Of a DNA stretch of 5,555 bases, positions 1 through 5,555 are shown piece by piece; position 1 is the stretch's first letter; every line of letters starts with the position of its first letter. Source of the stretch: an uncultured Lachnospiraceae bacterium. GTDB lineage: Bacteria; Bacillota_A; Clostridia; Lachnospirales; Lachnospiraceae. Under the pieces are notes generated by a model that saw only the letters and a program-made list of their open reading frames with translations, made no database searches and had not been told where the DNA came from. Made by a program: the position numbers and the translations under genes. The stretch covers positions 1 through 5,555 of the forward strand of contig CAMOGO010000100.1 of assembly GCA_946614075.1 (NCBI GenBank). Direction: 5' to 3'.

Positions 1-449
1 CCCTGATAAATATGATTGTCGATCATTGCGGCGAGCAGGTTATTCGCCGCGCCGATCGCGTGGAAATCACCGGTAAAGTGAAGGTTGATGTCCTCCATCG
101 GGACAACCTGGGAATAGCCGCCGCCGGCAGCTCCGCCCTTTACGCCGAAAACCGGGCCCAGGGAGGGCTCTCTCAGTGCGACGATGGTCTTTTTGCCAAG
201 CATGGTCAGGCCATCTGCCAGACCGATCGTGGTCGTGGTCTTTCCCTCGCCTGCCGGAGTCGGGTTGATGGCAGTCACAAGGATGAGCTTTCCATCCTCT
301 GCCTTGCTCTCGGTGAGGCATTTCAGGTCGATTTTTGCTTTGTTGCGGCCATAAGGCTCTACGTACTCTTCCGGAATTCCGGCGATCTGTGCGATCTCCT
401 GGATGGGTAAGGTCTTCGCGCTCTGTGCGATCTCAATATCGGTCATCAT
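1..449 (-). CDS. fhs: Formate--tetrahydrofolate ligase, N-terminal part (runs off the left edge)
   Basis: This cytosolic enzyme makes 10-formyl-tetrahydrofolate from formate, tetrahydrofolate and ATP, feeding purine synthesis, initiator-tRNA formylation and, in acetogens, the methyl branch of CO2 fixation. The frame gives 149 residues starting [20 protein letters not shown]. The family P-loop TPAGEGKTT lies at about residues 64-72, followed by the conserved stretches [25 protein letters not shown] (split here as [10 protein letters not shown] and [15 protein letters not shown]) and [12 protein letters not shown]. The family is usually about 555 residues, so roughly a quarter is present and the 3' end lies outside the window. 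I chose the first of two adjacent ATG codons (447-449), which sits 10 bases after an AAGGAGG site. An ATG closer to that site is out of frame. The gene is preceded by a ZTP riboswitch and terminator, which agrees with the identification. Recognition is from conserved motifs; no search was run. Confidence 0.97.
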   Translation of the reverse strand, partial: MMTDIEIAQSAKTLPIQEIAQIAGIPEEYVEPYGRNKAKIDLKCLTESKAEDGKLILVTAINPTPAGEGKTTTTIGLADGLTMLGKKTIVALREPSLGPVFGVKGGAAGGGYSQVVPMEDINLHFTGDFHAIGAANNLLAAMIDNHIYQ

Positions 450-485
450 GTCGCATTTTCCTCCTTCACGGGAAATGATTGATGT

Positions 486-519
486 AAAAAAGGGCAGTAT
501 ACGAAAACGCATACTGCCC
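486..519 (-). terminator. Intrinsic terminator, expression platform of the ZTP riboswitch
   Basis: On the minus strand, GGGCAGTATGCG pairs with CGTATACTGCCC (492-519) in a 12-bp stem with one G-U wobble and a TTTT loop, followed by six T (491-486). The first four bases of the stem, GGGC (519-516), are also the 3' end of the aptamer's last helix. The two folds therefore exclude each other: ligand binding should block termination and switch fhs on. The stem and overlap are read directly; the ON direction is inferred from them and from known members of the class. Confidence 0.93.
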
Positions 520-591
520 AGACGGTCGGCTTCCTATTCCGTCGTCCACACTGTGGTAACCCACAATTATCCGTCAGCGGACGACAGTTGC
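515..591 (-). ncRNA. ZTP (pfl) riboswitch aptamer in the fhs leader
   Basis: Read on the minus strand, this leader has the architecture of the ZTP/pfl class, which senses the purine intermediate ZTP (AICAR triphosphate) that builds up when 10-formyl-tetrahydrofolate is short. P1 is a perfect 7-bp helix, GTCGTCC (585-579) with GGACGAC (547-541). Inside it is the strand CTGACGG (577-571) and a GTGG-GTTA-CCAC hairpin (564-553). The 3' subdomain carries the class signature GCCGACCGTCTGGGC (530-516), in which GCC closes on GGC. The loop CCGT (525-522) can pair with ACGG (574-571) to form the known pseudoknot. The downstream gene is fhs, a well-known member of the pfl-motif regulon. The outer ends are approximate. 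Confidence 0.93.
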
Positions 592-597
592 GGCATT

Positions 598-626
598 AAA
601 CTACCATCTGCCGCGGGAATTGTCAA
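598..626 (-). promoter_or_regulatory. Sigma-A-type promoter of fhs and its riboswitch
   Basis: A perfect -35 box TTGACA (626-621) is followed by a 17-base spacer and a -10 box TAGTTT (603-598). Transcription would start near 589-591, only a few bases before the P1 helix of the aptamer, where a riboswitch transcript is expected to begin. The promoter sits just after the stop codon of the upstream ATPase gene, for which no separate terminator is visible. Confidence 0.8.
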
Positions 627-651
627 TATAAAAGTCATAAAAACGGAAAAT

Positions 652-1530
652 TTATCCCTGATTTTCCGGTGCGATCACCTCGGCGTCCTCTGGGGAGACC
701 CGCTCGATCACGCTGTCTGCATCGGCTGCGTTTTGTACTGTCTCCTCTTCTTCCGTTTCAGAAGCCGATGCGCTCATGCTGCCGTCGCTAAACCCACTCA
801 TGATCTGATCCTTCATCCCGATCAGGCGGCTCCAGGGACTGGGGGTATTTTTACGCTCGATCCTGGCCTGCTCCTTCTCGTAGGCCTTGATCCTCCCCTG
901 CTTTGCCTCGATCTCGAAAGCGCTCCGCGTCTCGCGGGACTGCAGGATATATTTCCGGTACTTCTCGTAATTCCGGAAGGTCGCATATTTCCCCTCCTGC
1001 ACGAGGAAGCACCGCTCGCCCCGGCACATCTCAAACTGGTTCGCCGAGACCACCAGGTAGACATCCTGCGCCTCAGGCTTGTGTGCGAGAATCGAGTCGA
1101 AAAGGCCGCTCTTCAGCATGGAGATGCTGTCGATGCTGAACCCGCTGTCCGATGCGTCGATCAGGATCCAGATCTCCTTGTCGTCACGATGCTTCTCATG
1201 GACGAAAACGCCCAGCTCGCCGGCGAGCTGACCCAGATTCAGCTCCACGCTCTCCCGATAAGCATCGACAACCGACGAAGGCACAGTCCCTACCATTCCA
1301 AATTTGTCCGTAAACTCCATCCGGCGCTCCGAGCCGGAGATATTATCATAGTAAAGATACGGGATCCCCCGCTCCGCCACATCATCCCGGATGATCTGCA
1401 GCAGTGTGCTCTTTCCCGAGCCATTGCACCCGACCAGCACCGTCAGGCCCGGCTTTAACGTGATATGACTCTTCAGGAAAACCTGGGAATAATTATTGTA
1501 CGGGTACTTTTTAATGGAAAAACGTCTCAT
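652..1530 (-). CDS. Orphan P-loop ATPase of the AAA/ABC-like class, function unknown
   Basis: A 292-residue soluble protein. The Walker A motif GCNGSGKST is at residues 34-42, just after the N-terminal strand LTVLVG, as in ABC and SMC-like ATPase domains. A Walker B-like strand WILIDASDSG is at 121-130, with Asp125 as the likely magnesium ligand. The position after it is Ala rather than the usual catalytic Glu, and I see no LSGGQ-type signature, so it is not a typical transporter subunit. A strand DVYLVVSANQFEM follows at about 156-168. Residues 200-227 are charged and probably helical or coiled-coil, and the tail (about 258-292) is acidic and probably disordered. No membrane partner of transporter type is adjacent. 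The ATG start has AAAGGAGG nine bases upstream. It diverges from the small membrane protein at 1623 and lies upstream of fhs. ATP binding is well supported; the biological role is not known. Confidence 0.85.
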   Translation of the reverse strand: MRRFSIKKYPYNNYSQVFLKSHITLKPGLTVLVGCNGSGKSTLLQIIRDDVAERGIPYLYYDNISGSERRMEFTDKFGMVGTVPSSVVDAYRESVELNLGQLAGELGVFVHEKHRDDKEIWILIDASDSGFSIDSISMLKSGLFDSILAHKPEAQDVYLVVSANQFEMCRGERCFLVQEGKYATFRNYEKYRKYILQSRETRSAFEIEAKQGRIKAYEKEQARIERKNTPSPWSRLIGMKDQIMSGFSDGSMSASASETEEEETVQNAADADSVIERVSPEDAEVIAPENQG

Positions 1531-1577
1531 CGTACCATTCCTCCTTTAAATGAAAAGTGGATTTTTCCGCCTGGCCA

Positions 1578-1586
1578 TGCTATAGT
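1578..1586 (+). promoter_or_regulatory. Candidate extended -10 promoter of the small membrane protein gene
   Basis: The string TGCTATAGT is an extended -10 element (TGnTATAnT type). No good -35 box is found 17 bases upstream (TGGATT at 1558-1563), which is common for extended -10 promoters. Transcription would start near 1593, about 30 bases before the ATG. It shares bases with the minus-strand -10 candidate. Confidence 0.5.
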
Positions 1587-1608
1587 ATTCTCAATATTGA
1601 TCAATCAA
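1579..1608 (-). promoter_or_regulatory. Candidate promoter of the orphan ATPase gene
   Basis: On the minus strand, TTGATT (1608-1603) and TATAGC (1584-1579) are 18 bases apart, each matching the sigma-A consensus at four of six positions. Transcription would start near 1572, giving a leader of about 40 bases that includes the AAAGGAGG site. The -10 overlaps the opposing promoter for the gene at 1623. The matches are moderate, so this is a candidate only. Confidence 0.45.
1596..1605. repeat. 10-bp perfect palindrome in the divergent promoter region, possible operator
   Basis: ATTGATCAAT is its own reverse complement. It overlaps the -35 candidate of the minus-strand ATPase promoter and lies just after the expected start point of the plus-strand transcript, so a protein bound here could affect both. 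The sequence is AT-rich and a palindrome of this size can occur by chance, so the operator role is inference. Confidence 0.35.
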
Positions 1609-1622
1609 AACGGAGGCTCCTC

Positions 1623-1793
1623 ATGAACAACAAAGTACAGCTTTTAAAAGCACTGAAATTCCTTGGGCTCGCCATTCTGATCCTTGGCCTTTCCTTCCTC
1701 ACGGCAAACCCGAGATATGCCATTGTCATGTGCATCGGCGGCCTCGCGATTTTCGTCATCTTCCAGGCCCTGGAGAAAAAATTCCGCCAGTAG
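1623..1793 (+). CDS. Small two-helix membrane protein, function unknown
   Basis: A 56-residue protein beginning MNNKVQLLKALKFLG. It has two hydrophobic segments, at about 12-28 and 33-50, joined by a short turn TANPRYA. The ends are charged (Lys-rich start; EKKFRQ at the C-terminus), which fits a helical hairpin in the cytoplasmic membrane. I chose the ATG at 1623 because GGAGG (1612-1616) lies six bases before it. A longer reading from a GTG at 1557 would start upstream of the expected transcript start and has no such site. It is transcribed away from the orphan ATPase and converges on the MFS gene, with a shared hairpin between. It resembles the many short uncharacterised membrane proteins of Firmicutes; I do not recognise a family. 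Confidence 0.78.
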   Translation: MNNKVQLLKALKFLGLAILILGLSFLTANPRYAIVMCIGGLAIFVIFQALEKKFRQ

Positions 1794-1847
1794 CAAAACG
1801 CAACACTTCCAGCAAAACAAATGGTGCAATAACTTCTGTATATACCT

Positions 1848-1875
1848 AGAGCTCCGAAATCATTTTCGGAGCTCT
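1848..1875. terminator. Hairpin between convergent genes, probable bidirectional terminator
   Basis: AGAGCTCCGAAA (1848-1859) and TTTCGGAGCTCT (1864-1875) form a perfect 12-bp stem with the loop TCAT. It lies 55 bases after the plus-strand small gene and 12 bases after the stop of the minus-strand transporter, where both transcripts need to end. Neither side has a good T-tract right after the stem (TAAAAAAC on plus, AGGTATAT on minus), so it may be a weak or factor-assisted terminator, or a stabilising 3' hairpin. Confidence 0.6.
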
Positions 1876-1886
1876 TAAAAAACGGG

Positions 1887-3188
1887 TTAAAACACGTCTC
1901 TATTCTCCGCTTCCACAGCCGCTGCCTTCGCAGCCTCTGCCTTCTCACGCTCTGCCTCAATCAGGGCCAGCTCTCTGCGGTCGATCGCGTTGATCCGCAG
2001 GGTAACCGCGATGCCCACAACCGCCATGGCGATGATCAGGATGCAGCTGATGCGGTAAGACCCGGTCAGATCAAACAGCGCGCCTGCGATCGTGCTTCCG
2101 AAGGACGCGAAAATCAGGTTGGTATTGACAACCGAAAAGTTGAGCGGATAATGCTTCATGCCATAACGTGTGCTGATCTGGGCCGAGTTGATCGGCGGGA
2201 CTCCGCCGTAGGAAAGGCCGCAGAGGATGAAGCCGATGATGATAAGCTGCAGGTTCTTCGTCGAAAGCGCCAGAACCAGGACAGCGCCAGTCGCGATGTA
2301 GAGAAGGTTGTTCAGCATCATGACGACCTTCCGTCCGAACATGTCAAACGTCTGTCCGAAGATGACACGGCCGATACCATTGAAAATCGAGATCAGTCCG
2401 ACGATCGTGGCAACCGTGCCGCCGGAAACTTGAGCGCCTGTCTCGCTTACCATGCTGGACGCCTGGGAAACGACCATCAGTCCTGCCGCGCTGAGCAGGA
2501 TCGCCCAGAGATAGAAGAACCAGAAATCCTGCCGGCGCACCATCTGGAAGGTGGACACATCCTGCGTCAGCGGGTTTGCTTTCTTTTTGCCGGCCTTCTT
2601 AGGAGCCGGTGCATCCCAGTCCTCGGTGGGCTTGCGTACAAAGAAGCCGCAGACCGCCAGCACACCGGCCGTAATGACGCCAAGCACCACAAAGGTCAGA
2701 CGCCATGCGCCGATGGTCTCAGGCGTCACCGCCTGATAGACCTTGCCGATCAGGAAGCTGGAGAATCCGAAGCCCATGAGCAGCACACCGGATACCAGGC
2801 CCTGCTTGTCCGGGAACCATTTGCCGACCGTGCTCATGATCGCATTGTAGGAGATACCGGCGGCCAGGCCGCAGATCACACCAAAGCCCATGTAAAGAGT
2901 CGGCAGGGACTGCGTCCTGGAGGTCAGGATCATGCCCGCTGCAAAAAGGGCCGCCGACAGCCAGATCGACAGTCTGGCCGTGATGATCGGAGTGATGATG
3001 CCGCCGATCATGCCGCCCAGGCAAAAGCAGATCATAACGATCGTAAAGGTCATGGAAAGCTGTGCCTTACTCCAGTCGGTAAACTCCGCCGCGATCGGCC
3101 CGGACATGACACTCCATGCATAGACCATGCCGGCAAACAGCAGGATCAATACTCCCATCCCTACATAAAACCATCGATTTCGTTTCAT
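1887..3188 (-). CDS. MFS transporter of the OFA (oxalate/formate antiporter-like) family
   Basis: A 433-residue membrane carrier with about twelve hydrophobic segments in two halves, split by a Lys-rich cytoplasmic loop (about 185-205). Family features include the first-helix stretch YAWSVMSGPI, the loop GKWFPDKQGLVSG at 122-134, and the MFS motif A-like GRVIFGQTFDMFGRK at 273-287. The length is normal for the family, and the C-terminus adds a charged, Ala/Glu-rich helical tail (about 403-433). OFA carriers exchange or import small monocarboxylates and dicarboxylates. The substrate cannot be read from this sequence, and family names such as oxalate:formate antiporter are often over-applied. 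The ATG has GGAGG six bases upstream. The gene starts 35 bases after the MORN-repeat gene with no terminator or clear promoter between, so it is probably co-transcribed with it. Confidence 0.93.
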   Translation of the reverse strand: MKRNRWFYVGMGVLILLFAGMVYAWSVMSGPIAAEFTDWSKAQLSMTFTIVMICFCLGGMIGGIITPIITARLSIWLSAALFAAGMILTSRTQSLPTLYMGFGVICGLAAGISYNAIMSTVGKWFPDKQGLVSGVLLMGFGFSSFLIGKVYQAVTPETIGAWRLTFVVLGVITAGVLAVCGFFVRKPTEDWDAPAPKKAGKKKANPLTQDVSTFQMVRRQDFWFFYLWAILLSAAGLMVVSQASSMVSETGAQVSGGTVATIVGLISIFNGIGRVIFGQTFDMFGRKVVMMLNNLLYIATGAVLVLALSTKNLQLIIIGFILCGLSYGGVPPINSAQISTRYGMKHYPLNFSVVNTNLIFASFGSTIAGALFDLTGSYRISCILIIAMAVVGIAVTLRINAIDRRELALIEAEREKAEAAKAAAVEAENRDVF

Positions 3189-3223
3189 GATTTTCCTCCA
3201 GAAATTCTTCTTACTGTTTCTTT

Positions 3224-4372
3224 TTACAGCTTTATCTGTTTCCGTTTCTCATAGACTCCCTGCTGCCAGGCATCAAGAGTCTCCTGATTCAACTCACAAA
3301 GCGTCATATAGCGTTTCAGATCCAGGGACCTCGCAAACCCGCAGGAAGGGCAATTCCCCTCACCGGAGAAATCCCTGCCGCACACCGGGCATCCACCCTC
3401 TGATGGAGTGAAGACAAAAGGTCTTTCCGGATGATCCGGCTGATGCCTTAAGCTTCCTGCTGCGACAGAGCCATCTGCGAAGGTCAGCGTTCCTCTGAGA
3501 TACCGCTGTGTCATCTTGTGTACCGTCCCCTGCCAGACCAGATCATAAGTCTCCTCGCCAGCCTGCCCCCGGAATACGTTCCCCGATGGAAACCGATACA
3601 CGACATCTCCCTCCGGCTCCATCTCCAGGCTTCCTTTCATGCAGCCTTCAAAATGGGTGCCATCCGGATACTCAATCGTCCCGGTAAACTCATCGCCAAT
3701 GGAAAAATTGCCGCTCCATCTGCTGCCGTCTGCCCGGTGCCAGACGCCCTTGCCTTTTCTCATTCCGGCCAGGAGCTCCCCCTCGTAGACATTCCCGTTC
3801 CGGTAGCGTACCAGACCGTATCCGGTAATCACTCCATTCGTGAATTCTCCTTCATAAGAGAGCACATTTCCGTCTAAAAAAGCAGCACCCGAGCTCTGTC
3901 TCCATTCCTCGGAACGGATCTGATCCTCATTCAGATAATTATCCCGGAACATAAGATAGCATTCCCAGGCCCTAGTTTCCGAATTCTTCTCCGGGGCGGT
4001 CTTTGTCTCCAGGCAGAGCTTCCCCTTTCCGTGAGCCTCACCATCATGGAATTCCCCCTCGTAAAGGATCTCCTCCTCCCCGGAGTCACAATGATTTTCC
4101 TTCAGGAAGCCTCTGCCTAATGTGATCTTGCCCGTTCCTTCCAGAACTCCTGCCTGATAGGTTCCCTCCTCGATCCGGTAAATCCGGTCTGCCAAAGGGA
4201 TATCGTCCGAATCCTCACAGCCGGAAAAATCACCGTAGATGATCCTGCCCTTACCCTGTGGAAGATGATCCTTGATCTCTCCATAATAGCGGCCGACAAG
4301 ACGTCCGCTTTCATCCCGGAGGCTTAGGGTCCTAGGCTTTTCTGTTTTCCTGCCAAATCCAAATAATCCCAT
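3224..4372 (-). CDS. MORN-repeat protein with C-terminal zinc ribbon
   Basis: A 382-residue soluble protein. It has MORN-type repeats (YEGEF-x-nG-x-x-x-GkG pattern) at about 103-118 (LYEGEFHDGEAHGKGK), 173-188 (YEGEFTNGVITGYGLV), 196-211 (YEGELLAGMRKGKGVW) and 219-247. Weaker copies are near 29-45 (YYGEIKDHLPQGKGRI) and 72-85. MORN repeats form beta-hairpin rods that bind proteins or lipids. The C-terminal CPVCGRDF...NCPSCGFA supplies four cysteines (328, 331, 341, 344), the pattern of a rubredoxin-like zinc ribbon, followed by a short helical tail. There is no signal peptide or membrane segment. The ATG has a modest GGGAG site five bases upstream. A strong promoter lies about 80 bases ahead, and the MFS transporter follows directly. 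A scaffolding or adaptor role is plausible, but the partner is unknown. Confidence 0.9.
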   Translation of the reverse strand: MGLFGFGRKTEKPRTLSLRDESGRLVGRYYGEIKDHLPQGKGRIIYGDFSGCEDSDDIPLADRIYRIEEGTYQAGVLEGTGKITLGRGFLKENHCDSGEEEILYEGEFHDGEAHGKGKLCLETKTAPEKNSETRAWECYLMFRDNYLNEDQIRSEEWRQSSGAAFLDGNVLSYEGEFTNGVITGYGLVRYRNGNVYEGELLAGMRKGKGVWHRADGSRWSGNFSIGDEFTGTIEYPDGTHFEGCMKGSLEMEPEGDVVYRFPSGNVFRGQAGEETYDLVWQGTVHKMTQRYLRGTLTFADGSVAAGSLRHQPDHPERPFVFTPSEGGCPVCGRDFSGEGNCPSCGFARSLDLKRYMTLCELNQETLDAWQQGVYEKRKQIKL

Positions 4373-4459
4373 GAAATCTCCCGCTCATGCTGCGCTGCAT
4401 CCTTGTGCCGGATACTTACGCTGGATCTTTTTCGTTAAATCCTTATGTATTACCTGCTT

Positions 4460-4488
4460 ATTATACCATCGCTGAAAGTGACGGACAA
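4460..4488 (-). promoter_or_regulatory. Strong sigma-A-type promoter of the MORN-MFS unit
   Basis: A perfect TATAAT (4465-4460) is preceded by TGG, giving an extended -10. A -35 box TTGTCC (4488-4483) lies 17 bases upstream and matches four of six consensus positions. Transcription would start near 4452, giving an untranslated leader of about 80 bases. I could not identify a known riboswitch or T-box in that leader. Confidence 0.75.
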
Positions 4489-4500
4489 CAGGATTTCTCT

Positions 4501-4566
4501 TCATCTTCCGCAAGCATCCTCTGCCAGCATCATTTGCCGACATCATTCGCCTGCATCATTTGCCGG
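4501..4566. repeat. Degenerate 13-bp tandem repeats between the ABC-F and MORN genes
   Basis: About five units of 12-14 bases follow the consensus GCATCATTTGCCG: 4501-4513, 4514-4526, 4527-4540, 4541-4552 and 4553-4566. The third and fifth share an exact 13-base match (GCATCATTTGCCG at 4527-4539 and 4553-4565), 26 bases apart. The array begins 14 bases after the ABC-F stop codon and lies upstream of the MORN promoter. It is non-coding as far as I can see. The rest of the gap 4373-4579 holds only the promoter and leader. Confidence 0.65.
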
Positions 4567-4579
4567 CGTCTTTCACAAG

Positions 4580-5554
4580 TCATCGGTCCATCCAGGCATC
4601 ATACCAGGAAAGGCAGGCCCTGGTCCAGGCATCCCGGGCAGTTTCCTCCTTGCCGGTTCCCCAGTACGCGGGATCCCAGAAGGTCTCCTCCATCGTATCC
4701 GCAGCCTGCTCCAGCACCTCCGAAAGCCTGTCAAGCTCCCACTCGGTCCCCAGCACCTCCTCGGACACCAGGCGCTCATGACGCTCTTTTTTAGGCACAG
4801 CCTCAAACTCCGCCAGAAGTCTGGCATTTTCCCGGAGGACCTGATCGGTGACCTTCTCCCCGGGCACTGCACCTGCGGTAAAGTGGCGGTAATGCTCGTA
4901 GTCCATGGGATAAAGGATAGCCTGACCATCGCCTACGACCAGGATCTGATCCGCAACCTCCTTCAGGAAATAGCGGTCGTGTGTGACAAAGACCAAGGTC
5001 CCCTGATAATCCTTCAAGGCCTGCTCCAGGCGCTCTCTGGCAGGAATATCCATGTGGTTGGTCGGCTCATCCAGGATCAGGAAATTCGGGGCACTTTTCA
5101 GAAGCTCCGCCAGCCGCAGACGCCCCCATTCCCCGTGGGATAAGGTGCTTGTCTGCTTCGCAGCGTCCTTTCCGGCAAACAAGAACCGGGCCAGCTCCTG
5201 TCTGGCTTCCTTATCCGTCAGCGCCGGAAACTGCGTACGGTAGTGCTCCAGGACGGACACACCGCGTTCTTGACTTGCCCCGTCGGCTCCAGACTTCGCT
5301 ATATCCGATTCCGTCTTCTCTGTACCCGCTCCTGTATCATTCTGCCTCGATACTCTCCGCTCATCCTCCTGGGAAAAATATCCGATGGACACACGGTTTC
5401 CCAAGAGCTGCTTTCCGGAAAGCGGCTCGAGCTTTTCCGCCATGACACGGACAAGCGTCGTTTTCCCACTCCCGTTCACGCCGATCACACCGATCTTAGC
5501 CCCCCGCCGGATCCGGAGGCTGCAGGGCAGGACCGGGGCTTCCTTCCGGTAGCC
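4580..5554 (-). CDS. ABC-F family ATPase, C-terminal ABC domain (5' part outside the window)
   Basis: ABC-F proteins have two ATPase domains and no membrane part, and act on the ribosome, either rescuing stalled translation or giving resistance to ribosome-targeting antibiotics. The 324 visible residues cover the second domain, numbered from the window edge: Walker A GVNGSGKTT (25-33), Q-loop region IGYFSQ, signature LSHGEWGRLRLAELL (from 138), Walker B with catalytic Glu LILDEPTNHMD (Asp162, Glu163), and H-loop FVTHDRYF (His192). The DEPTNHMD form is typical of ABC-F. The signature has His in place of the usual second-position Gly. After YFSQ there is a polar, low-complexity stretch of about 30 residues (EDERRVSRQNDTG and onward). 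The tail of about 110 residues is charged and Trp-rich at the end (SWYDAWMDR). The first domain and the interdomain linker are missing from the window, so resistance and housekeeping subtypes cannot be separated. A GTG inside the Walker A region is not the start: the frame stays open to the edge. Confidence 0.93.
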   Translation of the reverse strand, partial: GYRKEAPVLPCSLRIRRGAKIGVIGVNGSGKTTLVRVMAEKLEPLSGKQLLGNRVSIGYFSQEDERRVSRQNDTGAGTEKTESDIAKSGADGASQERGVSVLEHYRTQFPALTDKEARQELARFLFAGKDAAKQTSTLSHGEWGRLRLAELLKSAPNFLILDEPTNHMDIPARERLEQALKDYQGTLVFVTHDRYFLKEVADQILVVGDGQAILYPMDYEHYRHFTAGAVPGEKVTDQVLRENARLLAEFEAVPKKERHERLVSEEVLGTEWELDRLSEVLEQAADTMEETFWDPAYWGTGKEETARDAWTRACLSWYDAWMDR

Positions 5555-5555
5555 G

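Noticed and set aside
12..410. Plus-strand frame opposite fhs
   Set aside because: It lies wholly within the highly conserved fhs coding sequence and its translation has no recognisable domain.
403..1458. Long plus-strand open frame (351 codons) opposite the orphan ATPase and the fhs leader
   Set aside because: It runs antisense through the ATPase, the riboswitch and the promoter. Its translation is Arg/Leu/His-rich with no recognisable domain, and it lacks a ribosome binding site. It is a by-product of GC-biased codons on the minus strand.
1887..3188. Naming the transporter a formate carrier that feeds the nearby fhs
   Set aside because: It is tempting because OFA carriers can move formate and fhs uses it. 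However, the genes are in different transcription units, two other genes lie between them, and the substrate cannot be read from the sequence.
2151..3254. Long plus-strand open frame (367 codons) opposite the MFS transporter
   Set aside because: The translation is rich in Asp, Arg and His with no domain or hydrophobic core, and it mirrors a clearly real transporter gene.
4501..4566. A CRISPR array
   Set aside because: The units are 12-14 bases, degenerate and directly adjacent with no spacers, and no cas gene is present.
4445..5143. Plus-strand frame (232 codons) opposite the ABC-F gene and across the 13-bp repeats
   Set aside because: It is antisense to the ABC-F ATPase domain, with a low-complexity translation and no ribosome binding site.

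Overview
The window looks like chromosomal DNA from an anaerobic Firmicute, probably Clostridia and possibly Lachnospiraceae-like. The support is GGAGG-type ribosome binding sites, a formate--tetrahydrofolate ligase gene behind a ZTP (pfl) riboswitch, an OFA-type MFS carrier and an ABC-F protein. The genus cannot be fixed from this sequence. Five of the six genes are on the minus strand, so the description below runs from the right edge to the left.

Right edge (4580-5554): the C-terminal half of an ABC-F ATPase, cut by the window end. Then comes a 207-base gap holding degenerate 13-bp tandem repeats and a strong sigma-A-like promoter. That promoter reads into a MORN-repeat protein with a C-terminal zinc ribbon (3224-4372). 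An OFA-family MFS transporter (1887-3188) follows after 35 bases with no terminator, so the two are probably one transcription unit. It ends at a perfect 12-bp hairpin (1848-1875).

The only plus-strand gene is a 56-residue two-helix membrane protein (1623-1793), which converges on the transporter at that hairpin. It diverges from a minus-strand P-loop ATPase (652-1530). The short region between them carries two overlapping divergent promoter candidates and a perfect 10-bp palindrome.

Left edge (3-449): the first 149 residues of formate--tetrahydrofolate ligase (fhs). Its leader (486-626) can be read almost completely: a promoter, a ZTP aptamer with all its expected helices and pseudoknot, and an intrinsic terminator that shares four bases with the aptamer's last helix. 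This gives a direct model in which ZTP, the signal of low 10-formyl-tetrahydrofolate, turns fhs on. It is the best-supported regulatory element here, but the class is known.

No mobile element, CRISPR array, tRNA or rRNA was seen. The least described items are the MORN/zinc-ribbon protein paired with a transporter, the orphan ATPase with its small divergent membrane protein, and the 13-bp repeats.
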